Origin: Gammaproteobacteria bacterium UBA7310
GTDB lineage: Bacteria > Pseudomonadota > Gammaproteobacteria > Pseudomonadales > Ketobacteraceae
Assembly (NCBI GenBank): GCA_002471665.1
Contig: DKQK01000043.1
Location: 19,678-83,677, forward strand
Reading direction: 5' to 3'
Length of the DNA: 64,000 nt
Under the pieces are notes generated by a model, which searched no databases, was not told where the DNA came from, and saw only the letters and a program-made list of their open reading frames with translations. Positions 52,789 through 61,304 of the stretch are shown piece by piece (within the stretch, counting starts at the first letter, position 1; every line of letters starts with the position of its first letter). A program made the translations under genes and the position numbers.

Positions 52789-54180
52789 GTGAGCGAGACA
52801 ACCGTTGCTGGAGAAACGAATTCAATGAGAGATCGATTGCGCAAATTAACGAGTCACCGCGTGGTAAGAAAAGGTGCCTCACTTGCATTGCTTCTCTACC
52901 TCAGTCCCATTGTTGGCATGATCCTGGAAATCACCTTAATCCGGGTATTCTCTGCGGGGGCTGTGTTGGATTCATTCCGCGCGCTGATGACGTTTATGCT
53001 GATGGGACAGGGCGTGGTGACGTCGCAATTGTTGAAATATGCGCTTATCCCCAAGCTGGCTCAATTCAGAGCAAGAAACCAGGATCGTGAAGGCCTGGTG
53101 TTCGCCTTCTATTTTACCATGCAGGTGCTGCTCATATTGAGCCCTATCCTGTTTATTGGTTTGGTACTGCCGGATCAGATGTTGCAGTTTTTGGCACCTG
53201 GGTTTGATGCCGGCATCCGATCCCAGTCAGCGCATATGGTGCAGGTGGCGACCTGCGGCTTTGGTCTGTTGATCGTGATGGGTGCGATGACAGCGATACT
53301 GAATTTTCACGGTGTGTTCTGGGGGCAGCCGGTTGCCACCTTAATACTGAACTCCACGATTCTGATTGCGGTTTTGTGCTTTGGCTACCGGGCTTCAGAA
53401 CCGTCCACCCAATTTCAATTACTGGAGCTGGCCACCAGTACGGGTTTGCTGTGTATGTTGTTGTTGATGTCGTGGCAATGCATGAAAGTCTGGCTCAGAA
53501 CGTATCCGCAGGGTGAAGCCCCGCCATTGAAACACACACTCTATACCTCATTGTTGGCACTCATGCCGCAATTGATCCTGGTAGCGGCGGAGTTGGGAAA
53601 GCATCTATCGGTTAACCGGGTGTTATCCGAGTTGGGTGAAGGCACTATTGTGCTGTATATGTTGGCCTTTAAACTGTTCATGGTGGGTCTGCTGCCGGTC
53701 ATAGCCGTGGTTACCATCATATTCCCGGATTTCAGCAGGCTGAAAACCAGCACCGATGATCAGCAGTTGGCAGCAAAAATCAGTAACGGGTCATTAAGGA
53801 TTTTTCTTTTATCGGCAGCGGCCTCCGTCGTGATCTGGTTGCTGGCGCCGATCATCATCGACATCATCAGCTTCTTTGCCAACATTGAACTCACAGCACG
53901 TGACCTGGTGGTGGAAGTATACCGGGCGTTCTTATTGTTCACGCCGTTTTCATCACTGTGTATTTTTTATATGGAATCATCCTATGCGTTTGGCAGAAAA
54001 AAGATTGTCCTGACCTATTCCGTGATCAACACCGCTATTATTGCATTCCTGATGCCGGTGTTCGGTAGCCTGGGGGCCTTGAATGTGGTGTACGTTTACA
54101 CCTGGGTTCAGGGCGTCTGCACAGTGATTTTCGGTTTGGCGTTGTATTACAGTTTGAAGAGAGCACCGGCGCGGGTTTAA
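52789..54180 (+). CDS. MurJ/Wzx-type lipid-linked oligosaccharide flippase
   Basis: 463 residues of the MOP exporter superfamily with about 12-14 membrane helices, of MurJ/MviN character (MTFMLMGQGVVTSQLLKYAL near 63-82; VNTAIIAFLMPVFGSLGALN-like end). It would flip the lipid-linked repeat unit of the exopolysaccharide across the inner membrane. The essential murJ of the cell is usually elsewhere, so a Wzx role is likely. The start is GTG at 52789. The stop overlaps the stop of the convergent acetyltransferase (TTAA shared). Confidence 0.82.
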   Translation: MSETTVAGETNSMRDRLRKLTSHRVVRKGASLALLLYLSPIVGMILEITLIRVFSAGAVLDSFRALMTFMLMGQGVVTSQLLKYALIPKLAQFRARNQDREGLVFAFYFTMQVLLILSPILFIGLVLPDQMLQFLAPGFDAGIRSQSAHMVQVATCGFGLLIVMGAMTAILNFHGVFWGQPVATLILNSTILIAVLCFGYRASEPSTQFQLLELATSTGLLCMLLLMSWQCMKVWLRTYPQGEAPPLKHTLYTSLLALMPQLILVAAELGKHLSVNRVLSELGEGTIVLYMLAFKLFMVGLLPVIAVVTIIFPDFSRLKTSTDDQQLAAKISNGSLRIFLLSAAASVVIWLLAPIIIDIISFFANIELTARDLVVEVYRAFLLFTPFSSLCIFYMESSYAFGRKKIVLTYSVINTAIIAFLMPVFGSLGALNVVYVYTWVQGVCTVIFGLALYYSLKRAPARV

Positions 54181-54749
54181 CCCGCATCCAGTTTCACTTC
54201 GTCAAACATAATCCGTTGCCTGACTTTCTTTGCTGGATTACCCCGGTAGATATAAAGGCTTTCAATATCCTTGGTGACGGTACTGCGAGCGGCAATAATG
54301 GCACCTTTACCGATGGTCACTCCTGGCGCAACAAACACATCCGTGGCGACCCAGGCTTCATCTTCTATCACAATGGGTTTGGTGATCAAATCAAAACTGG
54401 GAACGGTATAATCGTGGGTGCCGGTACACAGGTAAGAAGATTGTGATACCACAACATTGCGGCCGATGCTGATGAGGCCAAGGGAATACAACATGGTATT
54501 GTCGCCAATCCAGCTGTAATCGCCGATCTCGATCTTCCATGGATAGGTAATACGGGCACTGGGTCGAATCAATACGCCTTTCCCAATCCTGGCGCCAAAC
54601 AACCTGAGCAGAAAACGGCGCCAGCCGAACATAAACTGTGGTGACATACCGAACAAAACCGGTTGCACAATCCACCACAGCTGAACAATCCAGGCAGAGC
54701 GGCCCCGTTCGCCGGGTTTGAGTTTGAAACTGTTTAGATCCTGGTACAT
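54177..54749 (-). CDS. WcaF-type sugar O-acetyltransferase (hexapeptide repeat)
   Basis: 190 residues with a left-handed beta-helix of hexapeptide repeats (IGKGVLIRPSARITYPWKIE; VFVAPGVTIGKGAIIAARSTV near 134-154). The CTGTHDY motif with its catalytic histidine lies near 108-114. This matches the colanic-acid WcaF/WcaB family that O-acetylates polysaccharide sugars. The gene lies 3 bp after the glycosyltransferase and is the last of a leftward operon. Confidence 0.9.
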   Translation of the reverse strand: MYQDLNSFKLKPGERGRSAWIVQLWWIVQPVLFGMSPQFMFGWRRFLLRLFGARIGKGVLIRPSARITYPWKIEIGDYSWIGDNTMLYSLGLISIGRNVVVSQSSYLCTGTHDYTVPSFDLITKPIVIEDEAWVATDVFVAPGVTIGKGAIIAARSTVTKDIESLYIYRGNPAKKVRQRIMFDEVKLDAG

Positions 54750-54752
54750 AGA

Positions 54753-55835
54753 TTAAGAAGAAAACTCCGTGATAAGGTTATTCAAGGATTGCCGGGAATG
54801 GTTCAACGTGGAAAAAAAGCGTTTGGCCCGGTGTTGCCGATCCGACGCGCTGAAGACCTGCCTGGTATGGGATTCACTCAGGATATCCGCGATGGCTTCG
54901 GATAGGGACGGGCTTTCCGAGAGACTGTACCCGCCCAGTGAAGCAATCACTTTTTTCATGCAGCCCCGTTGTGTACCGATCAATAGGGCACCGTGATGGG
55001 CAGCTTCGTACAGAACCAGGGGTTCGGCTTCGTTAACGTACTTGGTGGGAAAAATAAACGCATCCAGTTTTTGGTAGAACTGATCCTTGTCGGTTCCGTA
55101 CAGTGGCCCGATGTAGCTAACCTGTTCCAGGTCTGCCTGGGCCTTATGAATGACTGCTTTTACATTGGGGTCCGATACCGGGCCCGCGATGTGCGCCTCA
55201 AACGGAATATTACGAGCCGCCAGTGCGTAACAGACCTCCACAAAGGTATCCAGTCCCTTGTCGAAAGTAAGATTGGCAAGATGGCCTATAACCAGGCGAT
55301 CTGTCTGGGTTGCCGCCCCCGGATGCGCCTGCTCGGAAAAAAACGCAAGGTTGGATTGTACCCGAATCTGTCTGTGGTCAATGTGGTACAGCGCTACCAG
55401 TTTGTCTTTCATATCCTCGCCCAATACGATATGAACCGCGTTGCTTCCGGCAATCCGGTTGATCAGACGAAACAACCCACTGTAGCGGTTCAGGTAACTG
55501 AAAGAGTGATGATGAATGTACAGTTTCATTCCGAAGCAGCAACAGATGCTGAAATAGAAAATATCAAAAAGCTGACCGATGCCGCCATTCACGGAACGGT
55601 ATACCAGGCATCGGGGATGCACAATGCCGTAGGCAATCAACCGCAGCAGACACACCAGTGTATGCAGAATCTTTAAAGGTAACCATAACGGCGTGTTAAA
55701 CAATTTGGCCGCATAAGAAGGTACCGTATTGATGGTATGACACCTTATGTTCTGACTCTGCACCTGATCGAGCACCAGACTATTAATGGTGGACATGCCG
55801 TGAACCGGTTTCGGTAGGTCAACGAGAAAAAGCAT
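54753..55835 (-). CDS. Glycosyltransferase family 4-type enzyme
   Basis: 360 residues, GT-B fold. The N-terminal acceptor part starts MLFLVDLPKPVHGMSTINSL with the glycine-containing loop. The donor domain has IGHLANLTFDKGLDTFVEV near 206-224. The EX7E-like motif is in NEAEPLVLYEAAHHGALLIG near 291-310. It would add a sugar to the lipid-linked exopolysaccharide unit on the cytoplasmic side. ATG 55835 is set by family start and an AGAGG site; a longer in-frame reading begins inside the Wzy-like gene. Donor and linkage are unknown. Confidence 0.9.
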   Translation of the reverse strand: MLFLVDLPKPVHGMSTINSLVLDQVQSQNIRCHTINTVPSYAAKLFNTPLWLPLKILHTLVCLLRLIAYGIVHPRCLVYRSVNGGIGQLFDIFYFSICCCFGMKLYIHHHSFSYLNRYSGLFRLINRIAGSNAVHIVLGEDMKDKLVALYHIDHRQIRVQSNLAFFSEQAHPGAATQTDRLVIGHLANLTFDKGLDTFVEVCYALAARNIPFEAHIAGPVSDPNVKAVIHKAQADLEQVSYIGPLYGTDKDQFYQKLDAFIFPTKYVNEAEPLVLYEAAHHGALLIGTQRGCMKKVIASLGGYSLSESPSLSEAIADILSESHTRQVFSASDRQHRAKRFFSTLNHSRQSLNNLITEFSS

Positions 55836-55849
55836 TTTCAAACCTCTGT

Positions 55850-57271
55850 TCAAACCTGGTGACCATGAGTAAAAACCCCGTCTGCCCCGTCTGAGATATC
55901 CTTCATGAAGATTAAATTCCGAAACAGATAAATTCCGCCCAAAAATGCCAATGCCACCAGCATATAGTTCGATACGGTCATCAGGCTGCCGCGCAAAAAG
56001 TAGAACTGATAGGTGGCGAAGAAGCAATAAAAGCAACCAATCAATATGGTTCGCCGTTTGGACAATTCAAATAAATAGCGGTACAGCAATCCCAACAGCA
56101 ACATACCCAGAATAGTGCCGATGAGTCCGCCATCCACATAAAACTCTGCCATCAGCGGGCTCGAGAGATTGCCAAAGGAATAGTTTCTGTCGTTGGCTAC
56201 GTACATGCCGGTGGGTTCCGCTTTATTCGGCCAGACAAAGCGGGGTACAAAGAACAATATGGAAGAGGCAAACTGCCTGCCGTACTGAACCCCGTTGTGG
56301 TCCACCACCACTTTGGCATTCACCAGTTGCTGAAAAGCATCGAAGTCCGCGTTGTACGTGAGTTCCTTGGCGGGGCTTAGCTCCACCGTGTCTTCCAGTA
56401 TGTTGAAGTCGAGGGTGTTGCGATATAAATCCGCAATGGGGAACACCACCACCATCAATGTCAGGTTCAGTGTAAACCAGAAAAACGCAGTATTTTTGCG
56501 TCGGGCATACAAAGCCAGCAGAACGACCGTCAGGATAATAGCGCCTACCCAGAAACGGGCGGTGGAAATAGGATTGTTGACAACGGCCACTAGAACCACG
56601 GTCAGAAACATGAACACAGTATTGATGTTCAACCAGGGTTTGCGCGATACGCTCACCAGCCGATTGTAGAAATCGTACATAAACAGCAACATGATGACGG
56701 TGGGAGGAACCCTCATCAGAGCGTTGATCATGGTGGTGATGTGTGTGCTGCCCCCCATCTTCTCCCCGAGTAATGTTGTCGCCTTATTGCGGGGCAGAAA
56801 CAGCACATCAAATCCGGTGAAAGCAATCCCCAGAATGGTAAAAAACAGGGCGATCATAAACAAGTTGAAAGCCCCGACCGGTGAAATCAACCGGGTGGGA
56901 AGGATTTTCACAGTATTGGGCCCCCGGTACCAGGTACCCAACCCCAGATAGCCCAACTCGAAGAACACCAGTGCCACCGCCGTAATTAACCACGATGTTT
57001 CCACATCCTCCGTGGTATAGGCATCCACCCAGGGGAAGATACCCGCCTCAATCTGCAGCAGTGGTGCCAGAATCATGAAGATATAGAAGAAACACAGCAC
57101 AGAAATATAGAGAAAGTCCACAGACTCGGTTACGGTTGCCTTAATCAGCAATACCCCGAAAATCAGTATGGTGGCCCAGGCCCCTACACTGGAGTAGCCA
57201 AAATCCAGCGCCATGAGCACCGGAATCAGGGCTATGCCCGTTGCTGATACTGTACTGAACCACAATCTCAT
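55850..57271 (-). CDS. Wzy-like oligosaccharide repeat-unit polymerase
   Basis: 473 residues with about 11-13 membrane helices. A large extracytoplasmic loop lies near 270-345 (RNTLDFNILEDTVELSPAKE; RQFASSILFFVPRFVWPNKA). The FVPRFVWPNKAEPTG and YVDGGLIGTILGMLLLGL motifs fit O-antigen-polymerase/EpsG-like families. It would polymerise flipped repeat units in the periplasm. It is 14 bp before the glycosyltransferase. Sequence of polymerases is poorly conserved, so the call rests on topology and context. Confidence 0.78.
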   Translation of the reverse strand: MRLWFSTVSATGIALIPVLMALDFGYSSVGAWATILIFGVLLIKATVTESVDFLYISVLCFFYIFMILAPLLQIEAGIFPWVDAYTTEDVETSWLITAVALVFFELGYLGLGTWYRGPNTVKILPTRLISPVGAFNLFMIALFFTILGIAFTGFDVLFLPRNKATTLLGEKMGGSTHITTMINALMRVPPTVIMLLFMYDFYNRLVSVSRKPWLNINTVFMFLTVVLVAVVNNPISTARFWVGAIILTVVLLALYARRKNTAFFWFTLNLTLMVVVFPIADLYRNTLDFNILEDTVELSPAKELTYNADFDAFQQLVNAKVVVDHNGVQYGRQFASSILFFVPRFVWPNKAEPTGMYVANDRNYSFGNLSSPLMAEFYVDGGLIGTILGMLLLGLLYRYLFELSKRRTILIGCFYCFFATYQFYFLRGSLMTVSNYMLVALAFLGGIYLFRNLIFMKDISDGADGVFTHGHQV

Positions 57272-57397
57272 AGAGGTATCCGGATCGAAAACTGCCGAGT
57301 TGAGGGGGATTTACCGGCCACTCTCAATCTCTGGCCGTCATCTGAAAAAAGCACAGAGCATGCCAATCAATCAGCCAAGGGTTGGTGTCCTTGACGA

Positions 57398-58570
57398 TTA
57401 ACCGTGCGTGACGGAATAGAGTTCCTGCGCCCGGGCAGGCGATTCAGGGGATGATTCTGCAACCCCCTGAAGCGATTTGGCCAGGTGGCTGACGGACTGT
57501 TCCCGAAGTTGGGCTAGGGCCTCATTGACATGGTCGAAATCAATATCCTGGTCCAGCCAGCTAAAACGGCCGAGGTCATCCAGTAATCGATCACCCAGGC
57601 CAAAGGCGTCCAGTATACTCTTGATCCGGGTGCTGGTTTTCCCAGGTGACAAGGTTACAAAATTCTTGTTAAGAATCAGTGAAAACGCCGTTGCGTGGAA
57701 GGAATCGGTCAACACCAACTGGGCATCCATAAAATAGCGCAACAAGGTGTTGGGGGAGCACATGTAAACAAACTTACCTTTTTGCATCACGCTGTTCATG
57801 GAACAGCTGAGCCGCACAATGGGTAGCCCAAGCCGTTTACTGACACTTTCTGCATATTCTTCAAAGGCGTCGCCGGAGTGCAGTTGGTAAACCAGTATAT
57901 ACGGAGCCATCTTCAATGGTTTGGCAGCGATGGCCTGCCATTCATCCCGGCTCAGTAAAAAGGTTGGGTCCAGTACGTGGTTGACGTTGGTGAATCCGCA
58001 ATCGTTCAGAATCTGCTTGGCACTCATTTCACGGACATTGATGGCACTGTACTTGTTCATCATTTTGACCAGCGTGGCGGGATCAATGTCCGGTTGGGTG
58101 GTACCGAAGCTGGCGGAATAGGCGATGCAGCGCTTTTCCGCCGGGGCAAAATGCAGGAAGAAAGCTGGATCGTATGGTTGGGTGCCGATGTTTCCCCAAA
58201 CCTGGTCACTGCCAGTGACGTAGATGTCTGCGCGTGGCGGATTGGATTTCAGTTCAGCGGGTGTGCTGTACAGGGCACCTTCCTTAATGGAGAAGCGTTT
58301 ACGAAAGCGCTTGAACATGCGGTACGAAAAGCCGTAATTGATCATCTGGCTGAGCAGAAAAACAAGCTTATACAGAGGGTTGCGCTGCGAAACACCCCGG
58401 ATATGGTAGCGCACAAAGGCCTGACGCCAGCTCTGCTCTTCCCGGGGCACGTAATTAATGATTTCCACCTCATGACCCAGTTTTTCGATGACGTGCTGTG
58501 TCGCATAGGTCTGTAGGAGCGAGCCATAATTCGCAACCGCATGTCTCGTGATTACCTTTACCTTCGCCAT
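57398..58570 (-). CDS. Polysaccharide pyruvyl transferase family protein
   Basis: 390 residues, GT-B-like fold. The N-terminal HAVANYGSLLQTYATQHVIE, the DIYVTGSDQVWGN motif near 112-124 and the C-terminal LVLTDSFHATAFSLILNKNF block near 286-305 are the family signature. It would add a pyruvate ketal to a sugar of the exopolysaccharide, giving it negative charge. ATG 58570 was chosen; upstream in-frame codons encode unrelated sequence. It is the first gene of the leftward operon and faces a 0.9-kb regulatory gap. Confidence 0.9.
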   Translation of the reverse strand: MAKVKVITRHAVANYGSLLQTYATQHVIEKLGHEVEIINYVPREEQSWRQAFVRYHIRGVSQRNPLYKLVFLLSQMINYGFSYRMFKRFRKRFSIKEGALYSTPAELKSNPPRADIYVTGSDQVWGNIGTQPYDPAFFLHFAPAEKRCIAYSASFGTTQPDIDPATLVKMMNKYSAINVREMSAKQILNDCGFTNVNHVLDPTFLLSRDEWQAIAAKPLKMAPYILVYQLHSGDAFEEYAESVSKRLGLPIVRLSCSMNSVMQKGKFVYMCSPNTLLRYFMDAQLVLTDSFHATAFSLILNKNFVTLSPGKTSTRIKSILDAFGLGDRLLDDLGRFSWLDQDIDFDHVNEALAQLREQSVSHLAKSLQGVAESSPESPARAQELYSVTHG

Positions 58571-59472
58571 GAATTGTGCCACTCCAAATAGTCTCTGGCT
58601 GGTTTTGTGATGGTCGTGGGTTGAAAAACGCTGAACCAGCAATGTTCCCTGACGTGCTAAGTGCCCTGAATGCTCAAAGTTGATGTCGCAAGAGCCATCC
58701 TTCCCTTTGAATCTGCTTCAACACACAAGCTTCCTATCTCAACACACGGTAATGTACATAAATTCAGATGGATTGTTCACATCCGTTGCAGGCGGTTAGT
58801 GGAACGGATTTTACATTAGTCTGATTCTACTTAAAGTAGATTACCGAATTGTATTGGCATTTTTTATGCCAATTGAGTTTTGTGAATGAACGCACATGAT
58901 TTGGACTGTTTTTATGGCCGTGTAAAGGGTGCCTCTTGAGATAGGCAAAGCGAAGTGATTTACTGCGCACCAAAAACAAGCATGGTGAATATCAATTGCA
59001 CGAATTATATCCTTGCCTGTGTCTCCTCCCGCCGGCAATCGCGTAACCCGGACTAGGAAAGATCAAACAACCTATGTATAACCCTTCTACAGTCACCCCT
59101 GCTCACAAGGGTACGACATGTTGTGGTCATAAGAATCTGCTTTAATGGCACGGTTTTATCCGCCCGGGATTTGTGGTTTAAACGCACTAAAGGGATGTTT
59201 CCCCAAATATTCATCAGCTTACCCCGGGATGGGTGGCCGGGGCGGTATCAGGGCGGTGAAGTGGTTTGTGGTGTATCTGTCTCTATACAATATCTAACAA
59301 TGATTGGCAGTATATTTGCAGAATATCCGCAACAATCGAAACCCGGTAATGGAATTAGTGAAATCACATGGTACATCTGGCGCAAACCGGTAGGTTGTTT
59401 GAAAGACTTACAAAAAGCTTACCAAAGGGAACGGACTTATACGCAACCTCAGACGCAACCCCACACTTATTG
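58571..59472. other. 0.9-kb regulatory gap between divergent exopolysaccharide operons
   Basis: No credible gene is seen; short open frames here lack ribosome sites and family features. The gap is AT-rich. It holds a 15-bp palindrome at 58826-58840. A 10-bp inverted pair (CCTATCTCAA at 58733-58742 and TTGAGATAGG at 58936-58945) is also present. Promoters of both operons and a long leader are expected here. No RfaH ops element was found. Confidence 0.6.
58826..58840. promoter_or_regulatory. 15-bp palindromic operator candidate upstream of the EPS operons
   Basis: TCTACTT and AAGTAGA are exact reverse complements around one A. The site lies in the large divergent gap and could bind a regulator of polysaccharide synthesis. 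Confidence 0.5.
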
Positions 59473-60690
59473 ATGAAGGTGCGTCTTGCCGGATTAATCC
59501 TTTGCTGCCTGGCCTGGCCGGTAGCAGCCGCTGAAGAGGATACAGCATCTTCGGGTAAAACGGATGTGCTGATGGACGTGAATCTGAGTCTGGATTTTAC
59601 CGAACAATACGACAGCAATGTGTTCAGGGACGCTGACGATGACCGCAAAGTGGATGACTGGATCAGTATTCTCTCCCCCCACGCCCAGTTGGGCCTGGGC
59701 TATGGCATTTTCAGGGCCACGCTGGATCTGGATTACACGCAGGGGTGGTATCAGGAATCCGAAGACGACAACTATCAGGATCATTGGTTAGGCAGTGATT
59801 TGCGTTGGCGTTTCAATCATCGAAACGAGCTGGCGTTTCGTTCCCGGTTTGACGCTGCCCACGAAGACCGGGGCACCGAACTAACCGAAGGCGGTGCCCG
59901 CGTTGTGCCGGAACCCGTTGAATTCGATGCCCAGCGCCATGAACTGTGGTATCAATTAGGCACACGGCAATCCGTTGGCCGCCTGGTGTTGACCGGAACT
60001 TACTACGAGAAGCAGTACAGCAACTTCCGTGAGTTCACCCGCTTTCGGGATTATGAGGAAAACCGGGTAATGTCTGCGTTCTTTTGGAATGTGGCCGGCA
60101 GAACCGGGGTTCAGTTTGAGGCGACCGCACGGGACATCAATTATTTAACGGATCCGACACCGGTCTCGGGCCAACCGGATACCCTGGACGCATTGGCCAC
60201 GGAGTTCCTCACCGGGGTGAACTGGAATGTCACCGGTAAAAGCAATGCCAGTGTGTTGCTGGGCTATCGGCAACGGAATTTTGATGACAATGACCGTGAG
60301 GATTTTTCCGGACCCAGCTGGCGCATTGATACCCGCTGGTCACCGAAAGAGCATATGGCATTTACCCTCCTGACGGCGCGGGAAGATCGTGAAACCAACG
60401 GATTGGGCAGTTTCATTGATGTGAAGACCACCCGGGCCGGCTGGGAGATGGACTGGAACTCGAGGTTTTCCTCAGTGCTGACCCTGTTGGTGGACAAGGA
60501 AGACTATGAAGGAACAGAGGATGGACGGGTGGACACCAACCGGGTTGCCCGCTTTGATTTTGAGTACCACATGCGTTACTGGCTGGATTTCGGTGTCAGT
60601 TTGGTGAATGAGAGAAATAATTCGGATATAGACAGATTCAATTATGAGCGAAATCTGTTTTTGTTGTTTATGAAAATTTCAAACGAATAG
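59473..60690 (+). CDS. Outer-membrane beta-barrel protein of the exopolysaccharide locus
   Basis: 405 residues. The signal peptide ends near AWPVAAA (about 20). The mature part is a large barrel with regularly alternating strands (FTEQYDSNVFRDADDDRKVD, LNLRWRFNHRNELAFRSRFD-like segments) and ends RNLFLLFMKISNE. It resembles the EpsL/outer-membrane proteins found with exopolysaccharide genes, which may form an alternative export pore or anchor. ATG 59473 is chosen to expose the signal peptide; the ribosome site is weak. It lies 23 bp before the Wza-like gene. Confidence 0.83.
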   Translation: MKVRLAGLILCCLAWPVAAAEEDTASSGKTDVLMDVNLSLDFTEQYDSNVFRDADDDRKVDDWISILSPHAQLGLGYGIFRATLDLDYTQGWYQESEDDNYQDHWLGSDLRWRFNHRNELAFRSRFDAAHEDRGTELTEGGARVVPEPVEFDAQRHELWYQLGTRQSVGRLVLTGTYYEKQYSNFREFTRFRDYEENRVMSAFFWNVAGRTGVQFEATARDINYLTDPTPVSGQPDTLDALATEFLTGVNWNVTGKSNASVLLGYRQRNFDDNDREDFSGPSWRIDTRWSPKEHMAFTLLTAREDRETNGLGSFIDVKTTRAGWEMDWNSRFSSVLTLLVDKEDYEGTEDGRVDTNRVARFDFEYHMRYWLDFGVSLVNERNNSDIDRFNYERNLFLLFMKISNE

Positions 60691-60713
60691 AAATGGAACC
60701 AGGAATCGAGACT

Positions 60714-61262
60714 ATGCACAGGGTAATGACTTTCAAGTTCTTGGTGGCGATAGCATGGCTGTTATCGTTCAGTTCAGTGAGTGCGGCCACGCAAGTGGAG
60801 ATGTCGGAGTATGTATTGGGATCTGGTGACTCTATTCGAATCCAGGTCTATGGTGAACCCGATCTGACGGTGGAAACCCAACTGACAGACACCGGTATAC
60901 TTTCCTACCCCTTTATAGGGGAGATCCGCCTGCTGGGAATGACCGTGGGCGAGCTGCAGAAAAAAATAACCGAGGGATTGTCAGGCGATTATCTGGTTGA
61001 TCCCAAGGTGACGGTTTCAATACAACAGTATCGTAATTTTTACGTTAATGGTGAAGTGACCAGGCCGGGTGGATTCACGTTCCAACCCGGTCTGACGGTG
61101 CGTAAAGCCATATCGCTGGCTGGTGGATTCACCGAACGAGCGTCTAAAGGCGAGATCTACCTTATTTCCGAAAAAGAGGAAGGCGCCGAACCCAGAAAAG
61201 TGGGCCTCAATACAAGAATCAAGCCCGGAGACATCATTACCATAGAACAAAGTTTCTTCTGA
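60714..61262 (+). CDS. Wza-like polysaccharide export protein
   Basis: 182 residues. A signal peptide (FLVAIAWLLSFSSVSA) is followed by the Poly_export domain (YVLGSGDSIRIQVYGEPDLT near 30-49) and an SLBB-type domain (NFYVNGEVTRPGGFTFQPGL near 105-124). It is short, as in the single-SLBB export proteins, and has no lipobox, unlike E. coli Wza. It would line the periplasmic or outer-membrane export channel. ATG 60714 follows AGGA; an in-frame ATG at 60693 is also possible. Confidence 0.9.
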   Translation: MHRVMTFKFLVAIAWLLSFSSVSAATQVEMSEYVLGSGDSIRIQVYGEPDLTVETQLTDTGILSYPFIGEIRLLGMTVGELQKKITEGLSGDYLVDPKVTVSIQQYRNFYVNGEVTRPGGFTFQPGLTVRKAISLAGGFTERASKGEIYLISEKEEGAEPRKVGLNTRIKPGDIITIEQSFF

Positions 61263-61304
61263 TTATCCGGCATCGTCAGATGCTCAGCACAGGACTGGCA
61301 AATC

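Noticed and set aside
58571..59472. An RfaH ops (JUMPstart) element ahead of the polysaccharide export genes
   Set aside because: Only partial matches such as GGCGGTGAAG were found; the GGCGGTAG core is absent.
59123..59473. A 116-codon open frame upstream of the outer-membrane barrel gene
   Set aside because: No ribosome site, no family-like features, and it runs into the true signal-peptide start region.
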